Both the position numbers and the translations under genes were made by a program. Below are positions 1 through 5,988 of a stretch of DNA of 8,379 bases, piece after piece (the stretch's first letter is position 1; every line of letters starts with the position of its first letter). Origin of the DNA: Candidatus Woesearchaeota archaeon (GTDB lineage Archaea; Nanobdellota; Nanobdellia; Woesearchaeales; UBA525); NCBI GenBank assembly GCA_027371725.1, contig DAHXMN010000028.1, positions 1 to 8,379 on the forward strand. The letters run 5' to 3'. The notes beneath the pieces were generated by a model. It was given only the letters and a program-made list of their open reading frames with translations, was not told the origin of the DNA and ran no database searches.

Positions 1-13
1 CGTACGCCTCCAT
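1..13 (-). CDS. 5' end of a leaderless gene leaving the window (partial)
   Basis: Only the first four codons are visible (ATG GAG GCG TAC, read on the minus strand; M-E-A-Y). The start is proposed because a TATA box (TTTTAAAG at 36-43, with the purine-rich BRE GAGCGAAACG before it) is centred about 27 nt upstream, the spacing of an archaeal leaderless transcript. The same geometry is seen for the phosphoesterase and MoxR genes in this window. Nothing can be said about the product. It lies directly downstream of the 24-residue gene at 55-129. Confidence 0.35.
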
Positions 14-35
14 CCGCCCGGCGAGCGGATGCGCG

Positions 36-43
36 CTTTAAAA
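36..43 (-). promoter_or_regulatory. TATA box for the partial gene at 1-13
   Basis: On the minus strand the sequence reads GAGCGAAACG then TTTTAAAG, a BRE/TATA arrangement. It is centred 27 nt before the ATG at 13, predicting transcription from the start codon itself. Confidence 0.45.
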
Positions 44-54
44 CGTTTCGCTCC

Positions 55-129
55 TCACTCCTCGTCTTCGATGAATGAGCTGAGGGATGCGCTCTTGATC
101 TTGGCTTCGTAGCTGATGTTCTTCACCAT
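55..129 (-). CDS. 24-residue small protein, unknown function
   Basis: A 25-codon frame (ATG at 129, TGA at 55-57) encodes a peptide that begins MVKNISYEAKIK and ends SSFIEDEE. Three signals support it. A TATA box sits at 190-197. A purine-rich AAGGGGAG just before the ATG can serve as SD. About four fifths of its codons end in G or C, like the larger genes. The peptide has no membrane segment and no cysteines; it is lysine-containing in its first half and acidic at the C-terminus. The predicted leader is about 38 nt and carries a perfect 6-bp hairpin (149-165). The function is not recognised. It could be a small regulatory or accessory protein of the gene that starts at 13. Chance cannot be excluded for so short a frame. 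Confidence 0.45.
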   Translation of the reverse strand: MVKNISYEAKIKSASLSSFIEDEE

Positions 130-148
130 GATGACTCCCCTTCGAACC

Positions 149-165
149 GTCGTGACGCGCACGAC
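149..165 (-). other. Leader hairpin upstream of the 24-residue gene
   Basis: A perfect 6-bp inverted repeat (GTCGTG / CACGAC) with a 5-nt loop lies between the predicted transcription start (about 167) and the SD of the small gene. If transcribed it would form at the very 5' end of the mRNA, which could stabilise the transcript. Confidence 0.4.
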
Positions 166-189
166 TGCTCCTTTTTCCGGGAGAGCGGG

Positions 190-197
190 TTTATATG
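190..197 (-). promoter_or_regulatory. TATA box for the 24-residue gene
   Basis: The plus strand reads TTTATATG, so the minus strand reads CATATAAA preceded by CAGAA. The plus-strand side has a GC-rich flank in place of a BRE, so minus-strand transcription is favoured. The predicted start is near 167. Confidence 0.45.
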
Positions 198-689
198 TTC
201 TGTTGGCATGGAATGTATAGCAGAAGAACTAGACACGCGAACGTATACCCTGCGAATGTGCGCAAAGAAAACTATACGCCACAAGTACTGAAAAGAAATC
301 TTCTTTCGCATCCTCCGTCTTCATCCGTCGTCGTCTCTGTCAAGAGGTGGAATGCGATCACTTCGTTCCCGCATCGCTCGCTTCCGTTCGTAGGTGCCGC
401 TTGGAGCGATGTCCGTGCGAGCGCACTCGCTTCGTGGTCATTTCATCCCCTGATCCTGGAACGAGTCCGGAACCGTTCGTAGTGTCCGCTTCAGCCGCTC
501 TCGCTCCTGACCGGCTCGCAGGCTCGTCGTTCCCGAACACATGGCCGGTTTTTGAGACCCGACGAAATCGAGGATCAGGAACGACGCGGAGCGGCGTGAC
601 TGAGGCCATGATCGCGAGCGCCCGACGTTTGCCTCGGACCTGGGTGAGAACGATTCCTCCGCGGCATCCCACCGCTGCGCAGACCAGAA
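198..689. other. Gene-free region with imperfect direct repeats
   Basis: About 490 nt without a convincing gene. 198-310 is AT-richer and has scattered TATA-like words (GTATAG, GTATAC, CTATAC) but no frame behind them. From 310 on it is GC-rich. It holds a 19-nt imperfect direct repeat (384-402 and 473-491, two mismatches) and a 9-bp inverted repeat (449-457 with 571-579). Open frames here are rich in Arg and Ser, with no domain and no promoter or SD. This could be a decayed gene or an untranslated RNA; the sequence does not decide. Confidence 0.4.
384..491. repeat. Imperfect 19-nt direct repeat pair
   Basis: CCGTTCGTAGGTGCCGCTT at 384-402 recurs as CCGTTCGTAGTGTCCGCTT at 473-491, with two mismatches and an 89-nt period. 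There are only two copies, so it is not a CRISPR array. It may be the trace of a local duplication. Confidence 0.4.
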
Positions 690-1193
690 CTACTTCTTCC
701 CGTCTTCGTCCCGCCGCAGGCTCATGATCGAACGCATCTCCGCGCTGACGATCTCCCCGGACGCGGCGTCCACCCTCACATTGAGGATGTTGAACGTCAT
801 CGTGACGAGCGTGAAGTTGTACACCTGCCGGTCGAGGCGCTGCAGGACGAGGATTATCTTCGTCACCTGCTCCGCGGGGAACTTCTCCTGCTTGAGCCCG
901 AACGCCGTCCGCTCCGCCTCCTCCGGGGAGAGCTTCACCGCCTTCAGGTCGAGCTCCTTGATCTCCTCGCCCCTGTTGAACGCATCATCCTCAGGCAGTT
1001 TCTCGACAGGCGAAGTCTTGAAGACGACGAGCTTCTGCGTCTTGGGCGAATAGAAGCCGAGCTGCCAATCGAACCCCTCGTCGGGCGCGTGCATCGAGAA
1101 CGCATGCGCCAGCCGGTACTCAGGACTCTGTTTCGAGAACGACCGATACTCGTCGCTCCCTTTCACCGCCTTGATCGCCGCGTCGAGTTCCAT
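690..1193 (-). CDS. PepSY-like domain hypothetical protein
   Basis: A 167-residue soluble protein with no signal peptide or membrane segment. The N-terminal half has a helical start (MELDAAIKAVKGSDEY) and a segment with the pattern WQLGFYSPKTQKLVVF. The C-terminal third (FNILNVRVDAASGEIVSAEM) has the strand-turn-strand with D-x-x-x-G-E/I typical of PepSY-like folds found in many archaeal hypothetical proteins. The resemblance is from memory of the pattern. Such domains are thought to inhibit peptidases or to bind protein partners, but no role is shown here. The frame stays open upstream to 1352. The ATG at 1193 is preferred because the TATA box at 1243-1250 lies inside the longer version and the extra N-terminus is unlike coding sequence. 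The SD is weak, and an AAGGAG at 1216-1221 is too far away. Confidence 0.75.
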   Translation of the reverse strand: MELDAAIKAVKGSDEYRSFSKQSPEYRLAHAFSMHAPDEGFDWQLGFYSPKTQKLVVFKTSPVEKLPEDDAFNRGEEIKELDLKAVKLSPEEAERTAFGLKQEKFPAEQVTKIILVLQRLDRQVYNFTLVTMTFNILNVRVDAASGEIVSAEMRSIMSLRRDEDGKK

Positions 1194-1242
1194 CGCTGCC
1201 AGCCCTGCGCTGTCGCTCCTTCTTTTTCCCGCTGGCAGCTGG

Positions 1243-1250
1243 TTTATATC
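1243..1250 (-). promoter_or_regulatory. TATA box for the PepSY-like gene
   Basis: The minus strand reads CAGAAAGA then GATATAAA, a good BRE plus TATA box. The predicted transcription start is near 1220, giving a leader of about 27 nt before the ATG at 1193. Confidence 0.6.
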
Positions 1251-1313
1251 TCTTTCTGTGGCACTCCCGCGCGCATAACCGCTGACCGCGCATGTCATCT
1301 TACGAATGGAAAA

Positions 1314-1321
1314 GTATAAAT
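1314..1321 (+). promoter_or_regulatory. Possible TATA box for the CxxC protein gene
   Basis: GGAAAAG followed by TATAAAT fits a BRE/TATA box read on the plus strand, with a start near 1344 and a leader of about 120 nt to the GTG at 1465. The reverse strand also has TATA character here (TTTATACT), so orientation is uncertain. Confidence 0.35.
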
Positions 1322-1361
1322 TCCGGTTCTCTCTTCGCCTCACCGCTCGCATGACATCCGT

Positions 1362-1392
1362 AGCCGGACATATGATCGCCCCCTGTCCGGCT
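1362..1392 (+). other. 9-bp hairpin in the leader of the CxxC protein gene
   Basis: AGCCGGACA (1362-1370) and TGTCCGGCT (1384-1392) are perfectly complementary with a 13-nt loop. A pyrimidine-rich tract (about 1402-1443, including CTTTTT) follows. In the plus direction this could be a 5'-leader structure or a terminator-like element. In the minus direction it has no T tract. Confidence 0.4.
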
Positions 1393-1464
1393 CATCGGCC
1401 TGATCCTTCCCCCCTTCGTTTCTCCTCTTCACGCTCTTTTTCAGGATTTCCGCGGTGATGGCTC

Positions 1465-1797
1465 GTGGTCGATGCAGAAATGAACGAATCCCTTGACGGC
1501 TTCGTGACCGAAGGCCCGTTGAACGGGCTGCCGGCCGGCCTGGCGCGGATGGTGCAGGCCGGCATCCTCAGGATTGTCGGCGAGAATGAGAACATGTGCG
1601 CGAGCGGCTTGCATGGACGCTATGTCTTCCGGGTCAACGGCGCTTCCACGCGATACCGGCCGCGGAACTATTGCGCGGCATGCGGAACGGAGATTTTCCT
1701 GACTCCCGGCAATCTTGCCCTCGCGGAAAAGCAGGCCGACCCTCGCAGAGACCTCTTCTTCCGGTCCAATTATGGAGATGACATGGGTCCAGTATGA
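1465..1797 (+). CDS. Small CxxC hypothetical protein
   Basis: A 110-residue protein starting at GTG 1465. GGTGAT at 1454-1459 matches the archaeal 16S 3' end and lies 5 nt before the GTG. The frame is closed by a TGA at 1456-1458, so no longer start exists. G/C-rich third positions support coding. The middle is hydrophobic and Gly-rich (GLPAGLARMVQAGILRIVG) and the C-terminal half has one CAAC pair in YCAACGTEIF, half of a zinc-ribbon-like knuckle. A further Cys is at about residue 44. No membrane span is clear and the family is not recognised. Its 3' end overlaps the end of the convergent amidohydrolase gene by 28 nt. It may bind zinc alone or as a dimer; that is inference. Confidence 0.65.
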   Translation: MVDAEMNESLDGFVTEGPLNGLPAGLARMVQAGILRIVGENENMCASGLHGRYVFRVNGASTRYRPRNYCAACGTEIFLTPGNLALAEKQADPRRDLFFRSNYGDDMGPV

Positions 1798-2597
1798 CCG
1801 AGAAACAGCCGTTCTGCGTTCCCCCTGAAGAAAAGACCTTGATCCTTGGGGGGTATGGCCTGTCTGAAGAACGCGACGGTCTCCTCTTGCGTGACGAGCG
1901 GCCAGTCCGTGCCGAAGAGGAATCGCGAGGCGTCGCCGAGGTAGGCGATCGCGTCCGCGAGCCGTCGCTTGACGAGCGCGACATACGCCTCCTCATGCTC
2001 GCTCTTCGTCGTCCCCTGGAAGAAGCCGGAGACGTCGGCGTACACGTTCGGGTTCTTGAAGACGACTTCTGCCGCGTCCGCGAACCACGGGCTGCCGAGG
2101 TGCGCGATGACGAACGTCACGTCGGGATGAGTTGCTGCCGCCTCGTCCACATGGAGCGGGTGGCTGTACTTGAGCAGCGGCGGCTGGTACGCGCCTTCCG
2201 TATAGAGGTCGCCGGTGTGGATGACGACCGGGACCTTCCGTTTCTTCGCGACGGCATAGACCGGTTCCAGCCGCTCGTCCGCCGGGTAGAAGTACTGATA
2301 ACCAGGATAGAGCTTGAACGCGACGACCTTCCCTGCGGCGATGAGCGTGTCGTACTCCTCTGCCTGCTTCCCGACGTCGCCGTCCACGTCGACGCCCGCG
2401 ATGACCTTCAATTCCGGGATGCCATCGACCTCTTCCAGGAGCTCGCGGGTGTCGAACCACGTCCCGTTCGCGACCGCCTCGCCCATGAGGAACGTCGCCG
2501 AGACGCCCGCCGCCCGCATCTCCGCGAGGAGCTGTTCCTTCCGGCCGCGGCCACAGAGCTGCCGCTTCGTGAGGTGCGCGTGGCAATCTATAATCAT
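1770..2597 (-). CDS. Amidohydrolase_2-type metal-dependent hydrolase
   Basis: A 275-residue TIM-barrel hydrolase of the amidohydrolase superfamily, Amidohydrolase_2 / ACMSD-like group, with some TatD resemblance. Visible metal-site motifs, in order, are H-x-H in MIIDCHAHL (H6, H8), VIHTGD (H127), IAHLGSPW (H166) and FGTDWPL (D231). The barrel pattern (FKLYPGY, VYADVSGF) and the C-terminal GNAERLF are typical of the family, whose members hydrolyse or decarboxylate small cyclic or carboxylate substrates using Zn. The substrate cannot be read here. There is an ATG at 2606 and another at 2597. The SD (GGAGG, on the minus strand) runs directly into the first ATG and sits 7 nt before the second, so 2597 is preferred. 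It is probably cotranscribed with the phosphoesterase upstream. Confidence 0.88.
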   Translation of the reverse strand: MIIDCHAHLTKRQLCGRGRKEQLLAEMRAAGVSATFLMGEAVANGTWFDTRELLEEVDGIPELKVIAGVDVDGDVGKQAEEYDTLIAAGKVVAFKLYPGYQYFYPADERLEPVYAVAKKRKVPVVIHTGDLYTEGAYQPPLLKYSHPLHVDEAAATHPDVTFVIAHLGSPWFADAAEVVFKNPNVYADVSGFFQGTTKSEHEEAYVALVKRRLADAIAYLGDASRFLFGTDWPLVTQEETVAFFRQAIPPKDQGLFFRGNAERLFLGHTGPMSSP

Positions 2598-2727
2598 GGA
2601 AATCATCCTCCTGACCGTTCCGCTGCGGCGAGAGGAACGCCGTGTAATCGCATGACGCGACCGACTCTCAACGCCTCCGCGCTCGTTTCCGACTCCCCGC
2701 CAAGGCGGCGGAACGGTCCTTGGCGCT
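2598..2727 (-). promoter_or_regulatory. Structured spacer with two mutually exclusive foldings
   Basis: The spacer between the phosphoesterase stop and the amidohydrolase start contains a perfect 11-bp inverted repeat, GACCGTTCCGC (2613-2623) and GCGGAACGGTC (2708-2718), 84 nt apart. It also contains a local 8-bp hairpin, CGCCAAGG (2698-2705) with CCTTGGCG (2718-2725), whose 12-nt loop contains most of the second arm. On the minus-strand transcript the local hairpin sits just after the first stop codon. The long-range arm abuts the SD of the second gene. No T tract follows the local hairpin. No promoter is evident in the spacer. Confidence 0.5.
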
Positions 2728-3348
2728 TCACGTGAGCGTCTCCAGGTCGAAGAGCTTCCCGTTCGGCCCCGGATTCACGACGAGCGTCTTCCCGATCCGA
2801 TCCTCTTTGTGGAACGCCTCGTGGATGTGGCCGCAGAGCACCAGCGCGGGCTGCCGTTTCTTGACGAGCCTCGCGAGCGTCTTGCTCCCCACATGCCACT
2901 CCTCGCCTCCTTCGCCGACGTCGTCGACCGCGGTCTTGTACGGCGGGGCGTGGCTGAGAAAAACCACTTTGCTCCAATCCAGCGCGGCGAACTCCTTGCG
3001 CAACGGCAGCGTTTCGAGCCGTTCGTCCTCGTCCTTGAAGCCCTCGCCGCCGTACGCGAGGAAGGTCCAGCCGCCCTGCTCATACGCCTCCTCGTGCAGG
3101 AACCTGATGTTCGGGAACTGGCTGCACGCCTTCCGCATCCGCCGCTCGTTCTCGTGGTTGCCGTGGAGCATCAGCGCAGGGACGTGGAAGAGATTGATCC
3201 TGCTCAGCACGGCTTTCATGTCGCGCTCGAAGACGGTGAGGTCGCCCGTGCAGACGACGAGGTCCGGCTTCTCCTTCCTGACCGCTTCCTTCACCGCGGC
3301 GAGCGCCTTGGTGTTGCCGTGCGGATCGGTGAACGCGTAGATTTTCAT
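2728..3348 (-). CDS. Calcineurin-like metallophosphoesterase
   Basis: A 206-residue protein with the full set of calcineurin-type phosphoesterase motifs: D-x-H-G in FTDPHGN (D8, H10), GDL (D36), GNHE (N64, H65), SHAPP (H133) and GHIH (H174, H176). These residues bind a di-metal centre that hydrolyses phosphoesters. The size is that of short, soluble archaeal and bacterial enzymes of this superfamily, which act on small phosphoesters or nucleotides. The substrate is unknown. The ATG at 3348 is chosen because a TATA box (3371-3378) lies about 27 nt upstream, implying a leaderless transcript, and no SD is needed or seen. It is divergent from the unknown operon at 3556 and is followed on the same strand by the amidohydrolase gene. 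Confidence 0.92.
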   Translation of the reverse strand: MKIYAFTDPHGNTKALAAVKEAVRKEKPDLVVCTGDLTVFERDMKAVLSRINLFHVPALMLHGNHENERRMRKACSQFPNIRFLHEEAYEQGGWTFLAYGGEGFKDEDERLETLPLRKEFAALDWSKVVFLSHAPPYKTAVDDVGEGGEEWHVGSKTLARLVKKRQPALVLCGHIHEAFHKEDRIGKTLVVNPGPNGKLFDLETLT

Positions 3349-3370
3349 GGGCGTGGAGACCGCCTGTCCG

Positions 3371-3378
3371 CTTTTAAA
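3371..3378 (-). promoter_or_regulatory. TATA box for the leaderless phosphoesterase gene
   Basis: The minus strand reads GGAAGCAAGC then TTTAAAAG, with the centre 27 nt before ATG 3348. This spacing puts the transcription start at the start codon. Confidence 0.6.
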
Positions 3379-3452
3379 GCTTGCTTCCTGCAGTCTCTCT
3401 TTCTCCCGTTCTGGCGTCCTCGGCGCGTTTTTTCCATACCGGAAACAAAAGG

Positions 3453-3460
3453 TTTATATA
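3453..3460 (+). promoter_or_regulatory. Strong TATA box for the unknown two-gene operon
   Basis: GAAACAAAAGG followed by TTTATATA is close to the archaeal BRE/TATA consensus and is the best promoter in the window. The predicted transcription start is near 3482, inside the palindrome at 3469-3484, which leaves a leader of about 74 nt. Confidence 0.75.
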
Positions 3461-3468
3461 TATCTTCT

Positions 3469-3484
3469 TATACAAAAGTGTATA
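3469..3484. promoter_or_regulatory. Operator-like perfect palindrome at the transcription start
   Basis: TATACA-AAAG-TGTATA is a perfect 6-bp inverted repeat with a 4-nt spacer. It begins 8 nt after the TATA box and covers the predicted start site. In archaea, repressors that bind here block polymerase recruitment or escape. The cognate regulator is not in this window. Confidence 0.5.
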
Positions 3485-3503
3485 CTGGTTTACCACCACC
3501 AGT
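3484..3503 (+). other. 5'-terminal leader hairpin of the unknown operon
   Basis: ACTGGT (3484-3489) and ACCAGT (3498-3503) pair around an 8-nt loop directly at the predicted 5' end of the mRNA. Such a hairpin could protect the transcript or affect translation. About 50 nt of unstructured leader with a weak SD (AGGGG at 3541-3545) follow. Confidence 0.4.
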
Positions 3504-3555
3504 CTCAGTCGGCCACCCGACGAGAGATAATCAGCGAACAAGGGGTTATGCGAGA

Positions 3556-4374
3556 ATGGCTACTCAGCTTCCTACAGGGAGTGCGCGCGCAGGCATCGAA
3601 GGCATCGTCGACCATGCGTCCGCGGCCGCAGGCCAATCCGAACCGTTCGAAACGCTCCAGAACCTCTTCTACGCCTTATCCCCCCCGCTCCAGGATGAAT
3701 TCATCCAACGAGTTACCGGCGTACGGTCGCCGGTCAAGCTCGATCACGTGGCGGTCGTGGTTCCTCAGAAGACTTACGAGGCAGTCAGGGATGCGGTGAT
3801 CGAATATTCTGAACGCCATCTAAGCGGGCACGAGCTCTCTCCGCTCACGGTCATTGTCAGCGATTATGACCTCGCCAAAGACATGCATCTCCTCGTGGAA
3901 GATCGTCGCAAAGACCTTCTCTATGTGGAGACGACTTCCGTGGAAAAGGCCCGGCTCTCCTATCGCCAGGAGCTCAACATCTTCGAGAGCCCCCGCGCCT
4001 TCGCCGCGCTCCTCGACGACATGAAAAACAAAGATTACGCCGTCTTCGCGGATCTGGACGGAAACGTTCGCCTCACACGCACGGCCATTCGGGCGCGGCT
4101 CACCGAGGAGGAGGAAGACGAAAACCCTGAAGAATGGAATGCCCGCCACAACTCCGCGTCTGCTTTCTGCCGCTACCTGCCCAACTCGGTCGCGATAGTC
4201 AAGAGCGAGATGGTCAAAGGGCCGGTCACGATCATGCACGGATATCACCACGCAACCTATCACCTTTCCGGCGGCAGATACGACTCCGCCCGCGGCGCGC
4301 CGCTTCCCGAAGGACCGATCCAGCGCCACGACACTAGTTCACATTCAGCCGAGCAGTTCACGCTCGCATCCTGA
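3556..4374 (+). CDS. Hypothetical protein of an unknown two-gene operon
   Basis: A 272-residue soluble protein, not recognised. The start is ATG 3556 (MATQLPTGSARAGIEGI); the frame is open further upstream, but the promoter at 3453-3460 excludes the longer version, and AGGGG lies 10 nt before the ATG. The N-terminal ~60 residues are helical. A hydrophobic strand (KLDHVAVVVPQKTYEAV) and a second one (SPLTVIVSDYDLAKDMHLLVED) suggest an alpha/beta fold with acidic loops. A later segment, KDYAVFADLDGNVRL, is again strand-like, followed by an acidic linker (EEEEDENPEE). The C-terminus is His-rich (MHGYHHATYHLS, RHDTSSHS), a possible metal-binding tail. It lacks membrane segments and a signal peptide. 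It is followed after 22 nt by the gene at 4397, with which it is probably cotranscribed under the operator-like palindrome. Confidence 0.85.
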   Translation: MATQLPTGSARAGIEGIVDHASAAAGQSEPFETLQNLFYALSPPLQDEFIQRVTGVRSPVKLDHVAVVVPQKTYEAVRDAVIEYSERHLSGHELSPLTVIVSDYDLAKDMHLLVEDRRKDLLYVETTSVEKARLSYRQELNIFESPRAFAALLDDMKNKDYAVFADLDGNVRLTRTAIRARLTEEEEDENPEEWNARHNSASAFCRYLPNSVAIVKSEMVKGPVTIMHGYHHATYHLSGGRYDSARGAPLPEGPIQRHDTSSHSAEQFTLAS

Positions 4375-4396
4375 AACATCTCGGGGGTTCACGCAT

Positions 4397-4792
4397 ATGG
4401 CATTGAAGACAGAGTTCGTCAGCCTGTCCCGCGAGCTGACGCCGGCAGAGCAGAAGTTCCTCGCGGGGCTCGGACAGAAGTTCTCGAAGCACGAGCCGAT
4501 CGGCCCGCTCCTCAGGCGCGCGTTCTTCGCCATGGTCGGCGAGAGCAAGGCCGGCCGGACCGACATGGCGCCGCAGCTCACCGTGCAGGAGCGCGAGATC
4601 CTCCAGCACTACATCCGCCATCCGGAACAGCTCAAGCTCCTCGAGAGCTTCCCCGTGCGCACGCAGCCGTACGTCCTCGTCGCCGCGTTGTACGACCACT
4701 ACCTCGCGCGGAACGACGGCCGGCTCAACGTGACGCGTTTCTCCACCGGGCCGCGCAGGCGGCTCGCGAACTACCCTGCGAGCGCGTCGTAG
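4397..4792 (+). CDS. Hypothetical protein, second gene of the unknown operon
   Basis: A 131-residue, probably all-helical soluble protein starting MALKTEFVSLSRELTPAEQKF and rich in Leu, Lys, Arg and Glu. No recognised domain, no cysteine and no signal peptide. GGGGG at 4383-4387 lies 9 nt before ATG 4397, and the spacer to the preceding stop is 22 nt, so the two genes are likely one transcript. Its end overlaps the end of the convergent VWA gene by 22 nt (4771-4792). Helical content with basic patches (LLRRAF, TGPRRRL) would fit a protein- or nucleic-acid-binding partner of the first gene, but this is only inference. Confidence 0.8.
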   Translation: MALKTEFVSLSRELTPAEQKFLAGLGQKFSKHEPIGPLLRRAFFAMVGESKAGRTDMAPQLTVQEREILQHYIRHPEQLKLLESFPVRTQPYVLVAALYDHYLARNDGRLNVTRFSTGPRRRLANYPASAS

Positions 4793-5988
4793 TCCTCTAG
4801 GATGACCTTGTCGAGGTCGGCGACGGTCTTGACGCGGTAGAGCCGTCCTTCCCCGACTTCCGCCACTTCGCGCGCCAGCCGTTCGCCGTCCTTGTCCAGC
4901 GCGATCCCGACGACGCTGATCGTGATGCCCGCGTCGCGCGCCGCGCTCGCAGCCTCCAGCGTCTCTTTCCGCGGATCCTTCCCCTTCGTCGGCAGCGCGT
5001 CCGTCAGGATGAGCAGGTGACGGGTGCACCGCTCCCGGGAGAAGAGGCCCACGCTCTCGGTGATCGTCTTCGCCAGGTCGGTCTCCTGACCGGCACGTAT
5101 CCTGGTCAGCTCCTCCAGCAACGCGCGGAAGTCACGCGTCGGCGGGATGGCAGCCTCGATCCTGCTCGTGAAGACGATGAGGCCGACCTCGTTCCGCTCT
5201 TCCACCGCCTTGTAGCAGAGCGCGATTCCCGCCCGTTTCGCCATCGAGATCTTCTCGCCGCGCATGCTTCCCGAGGCGTCCATCGCGTAGACGACCTGGA
5301 TGCGACCCTTATGGGAGCGTTCATGGGCCTTGAGGTCGCGCGGCTCGAGCGACGCGTGCCCCCGTCGCAGCGCGGTCTTGACGCTCTGCTTCATCGCGAC
5401 GTCGCGGAAACGGAAGAACCCCTTGCGATAGGGCACCGCATCCTCCTTGTCGCCGTACGAGTCGCGCTCCTTGACCTCCTTGCGGCCGAGCCCCTTGCTG
5501 ACGAGGTCGTCCAGCTCTTCAGTATACAGCACCAGCGCCGCCAGCTTCAGCCCGTACTCAGTGACGAAGCCCTGCTTATCGAGGAGGCCGCGCTCCTTCA
5601 TCTGGTCGATGTTCTCCTCCATCCGCTGGGAGAGCGCGTCCCGGAACTCAGGGATGGAGAGGTTCTTCTGGATGTAATCGGGCGTGTACTCGGTGAGCGC
5701 CCGGATCAGGGTCTCGCCGTAGAGCTTCTTCGCGTTCCGGTAGTTCTCGACGAGATTCTGGAACATGAGGTCGGGCGTGAAACTGCCGACGCCCTGGCTG
5801 ATCGCCTCGGCGAGCACTTTCCCGTCGTCGATGGCGCGCTCCTCGTTCTCCAGGACGGAACGCATCAGCCGCTGCTCGTCCGGGTTCGAAGCGAGCTTGC
5901 CGTCGAGCCGCTCGACCGCCTCCTGCTCGCCGCGCAGCTGCGTCTCCGCATCCTCCCGGTCGCCCTGCCGCTCAGGGCTACCCCTCAC
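4771..5988 (-). CDS. VWA-domain protein, partner of the MoxR ATPase
   Basis: A protein of up to 405 residues with a long helical N-terminal region (about 1-225) and a C-terminal von Willebrand factor A domain (about 228-400). A complete MIDAS site is visible: D237-x-S-x-S in YAMDASGSM, T303 in GQETDL and D330 in LILTDALPTKG. These residues bind Mg and a ligand carboxylate. VWA proteins encoded with MoxR ATPases act together in assembly, metal insertion or remodelling of client complexes, as in magnesium chelatase BchI/BchD. It overlaps the MoxR gene by 11 nt. The only start near the overlap is GTG 5988, which lies inside the sequence GGAGGTGAG and so has no proper SD spacing. The next in-frame Met is residue 42. 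The start is therefore uncertain; the domain is not. Confidence 0.9.
   Translation of the reverse strand: MRGSPERQGDREDAETQLRGEQEAVERLDGKLASNPDEQRLMRSVLENEERAIDDGKVLAEAISQGVGSFTPDLMFQNLVENYRNAKKLYGETLIRALTEYTPDYIQKNLSIPEFRDALSQRMEENIDQMKERGLLDKQGFVTEYGLKLAALVLYTEELDDLVSKGLGRKEVKERDSYGDKEDAVPYRKGFFRFRDVAMKQSVKTALRRGHASLEPRDLKAHERSHKGRIQVVYAMDASGSMRGEKISMAKRAGIALCYKAVEERNEVGLIVFTSRIEAAIPPTRDFRALLEELTRIRAGQETDLAKTITESVGLFSRERCTRHLLILTDALPTKGKDPRKETLEAASAARDAGITISVVGIALDKDGERLAREVAEVGEGRLYRVKTVADLDKVILEDYDALAG

Noticed and set aside
139..152. GGTTCGAA-like T-loop (minus strand) suggesting a tRNA.
   Set aside because: The flanking bases do not form a T stem and no acceptor or anticodon arm can be drawn.
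449..579. CCTGATCCT / AGGATCAGG inverted repeat.
   Set aside because: A 9-bp pair at 114-nt distance is expected by chance in a region of this size.
358..672. 104-residue minus-strand frame in the gene-free region.
   Set aside because: Arg/Ser/Gly-rich with no domain, no promoter or SD, and low-quality codon use.
1194..1352. Longer N-terminus of the PepSY-like gene (frame open to 1352).
   Set aside because: The added residues are Arg-rich and not coding-like, and the TATA box at 1243-1250 lies within it.
1351..1458. 35-codon upstream frame before the CxxC gene.
   Set aside because: Third positions are not G/C-biased, there is no SD, and the TATA spacing (about 33 nt) is too long for a leaderless start.
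1794..2735. 313-residue plus-strand frame opposite the amidohydrolase.
   Set aside because: Shadow of the amidohydrolase gene; no domain, rich in Arg and Asp, as expected of the complement of a GC-rich gene.
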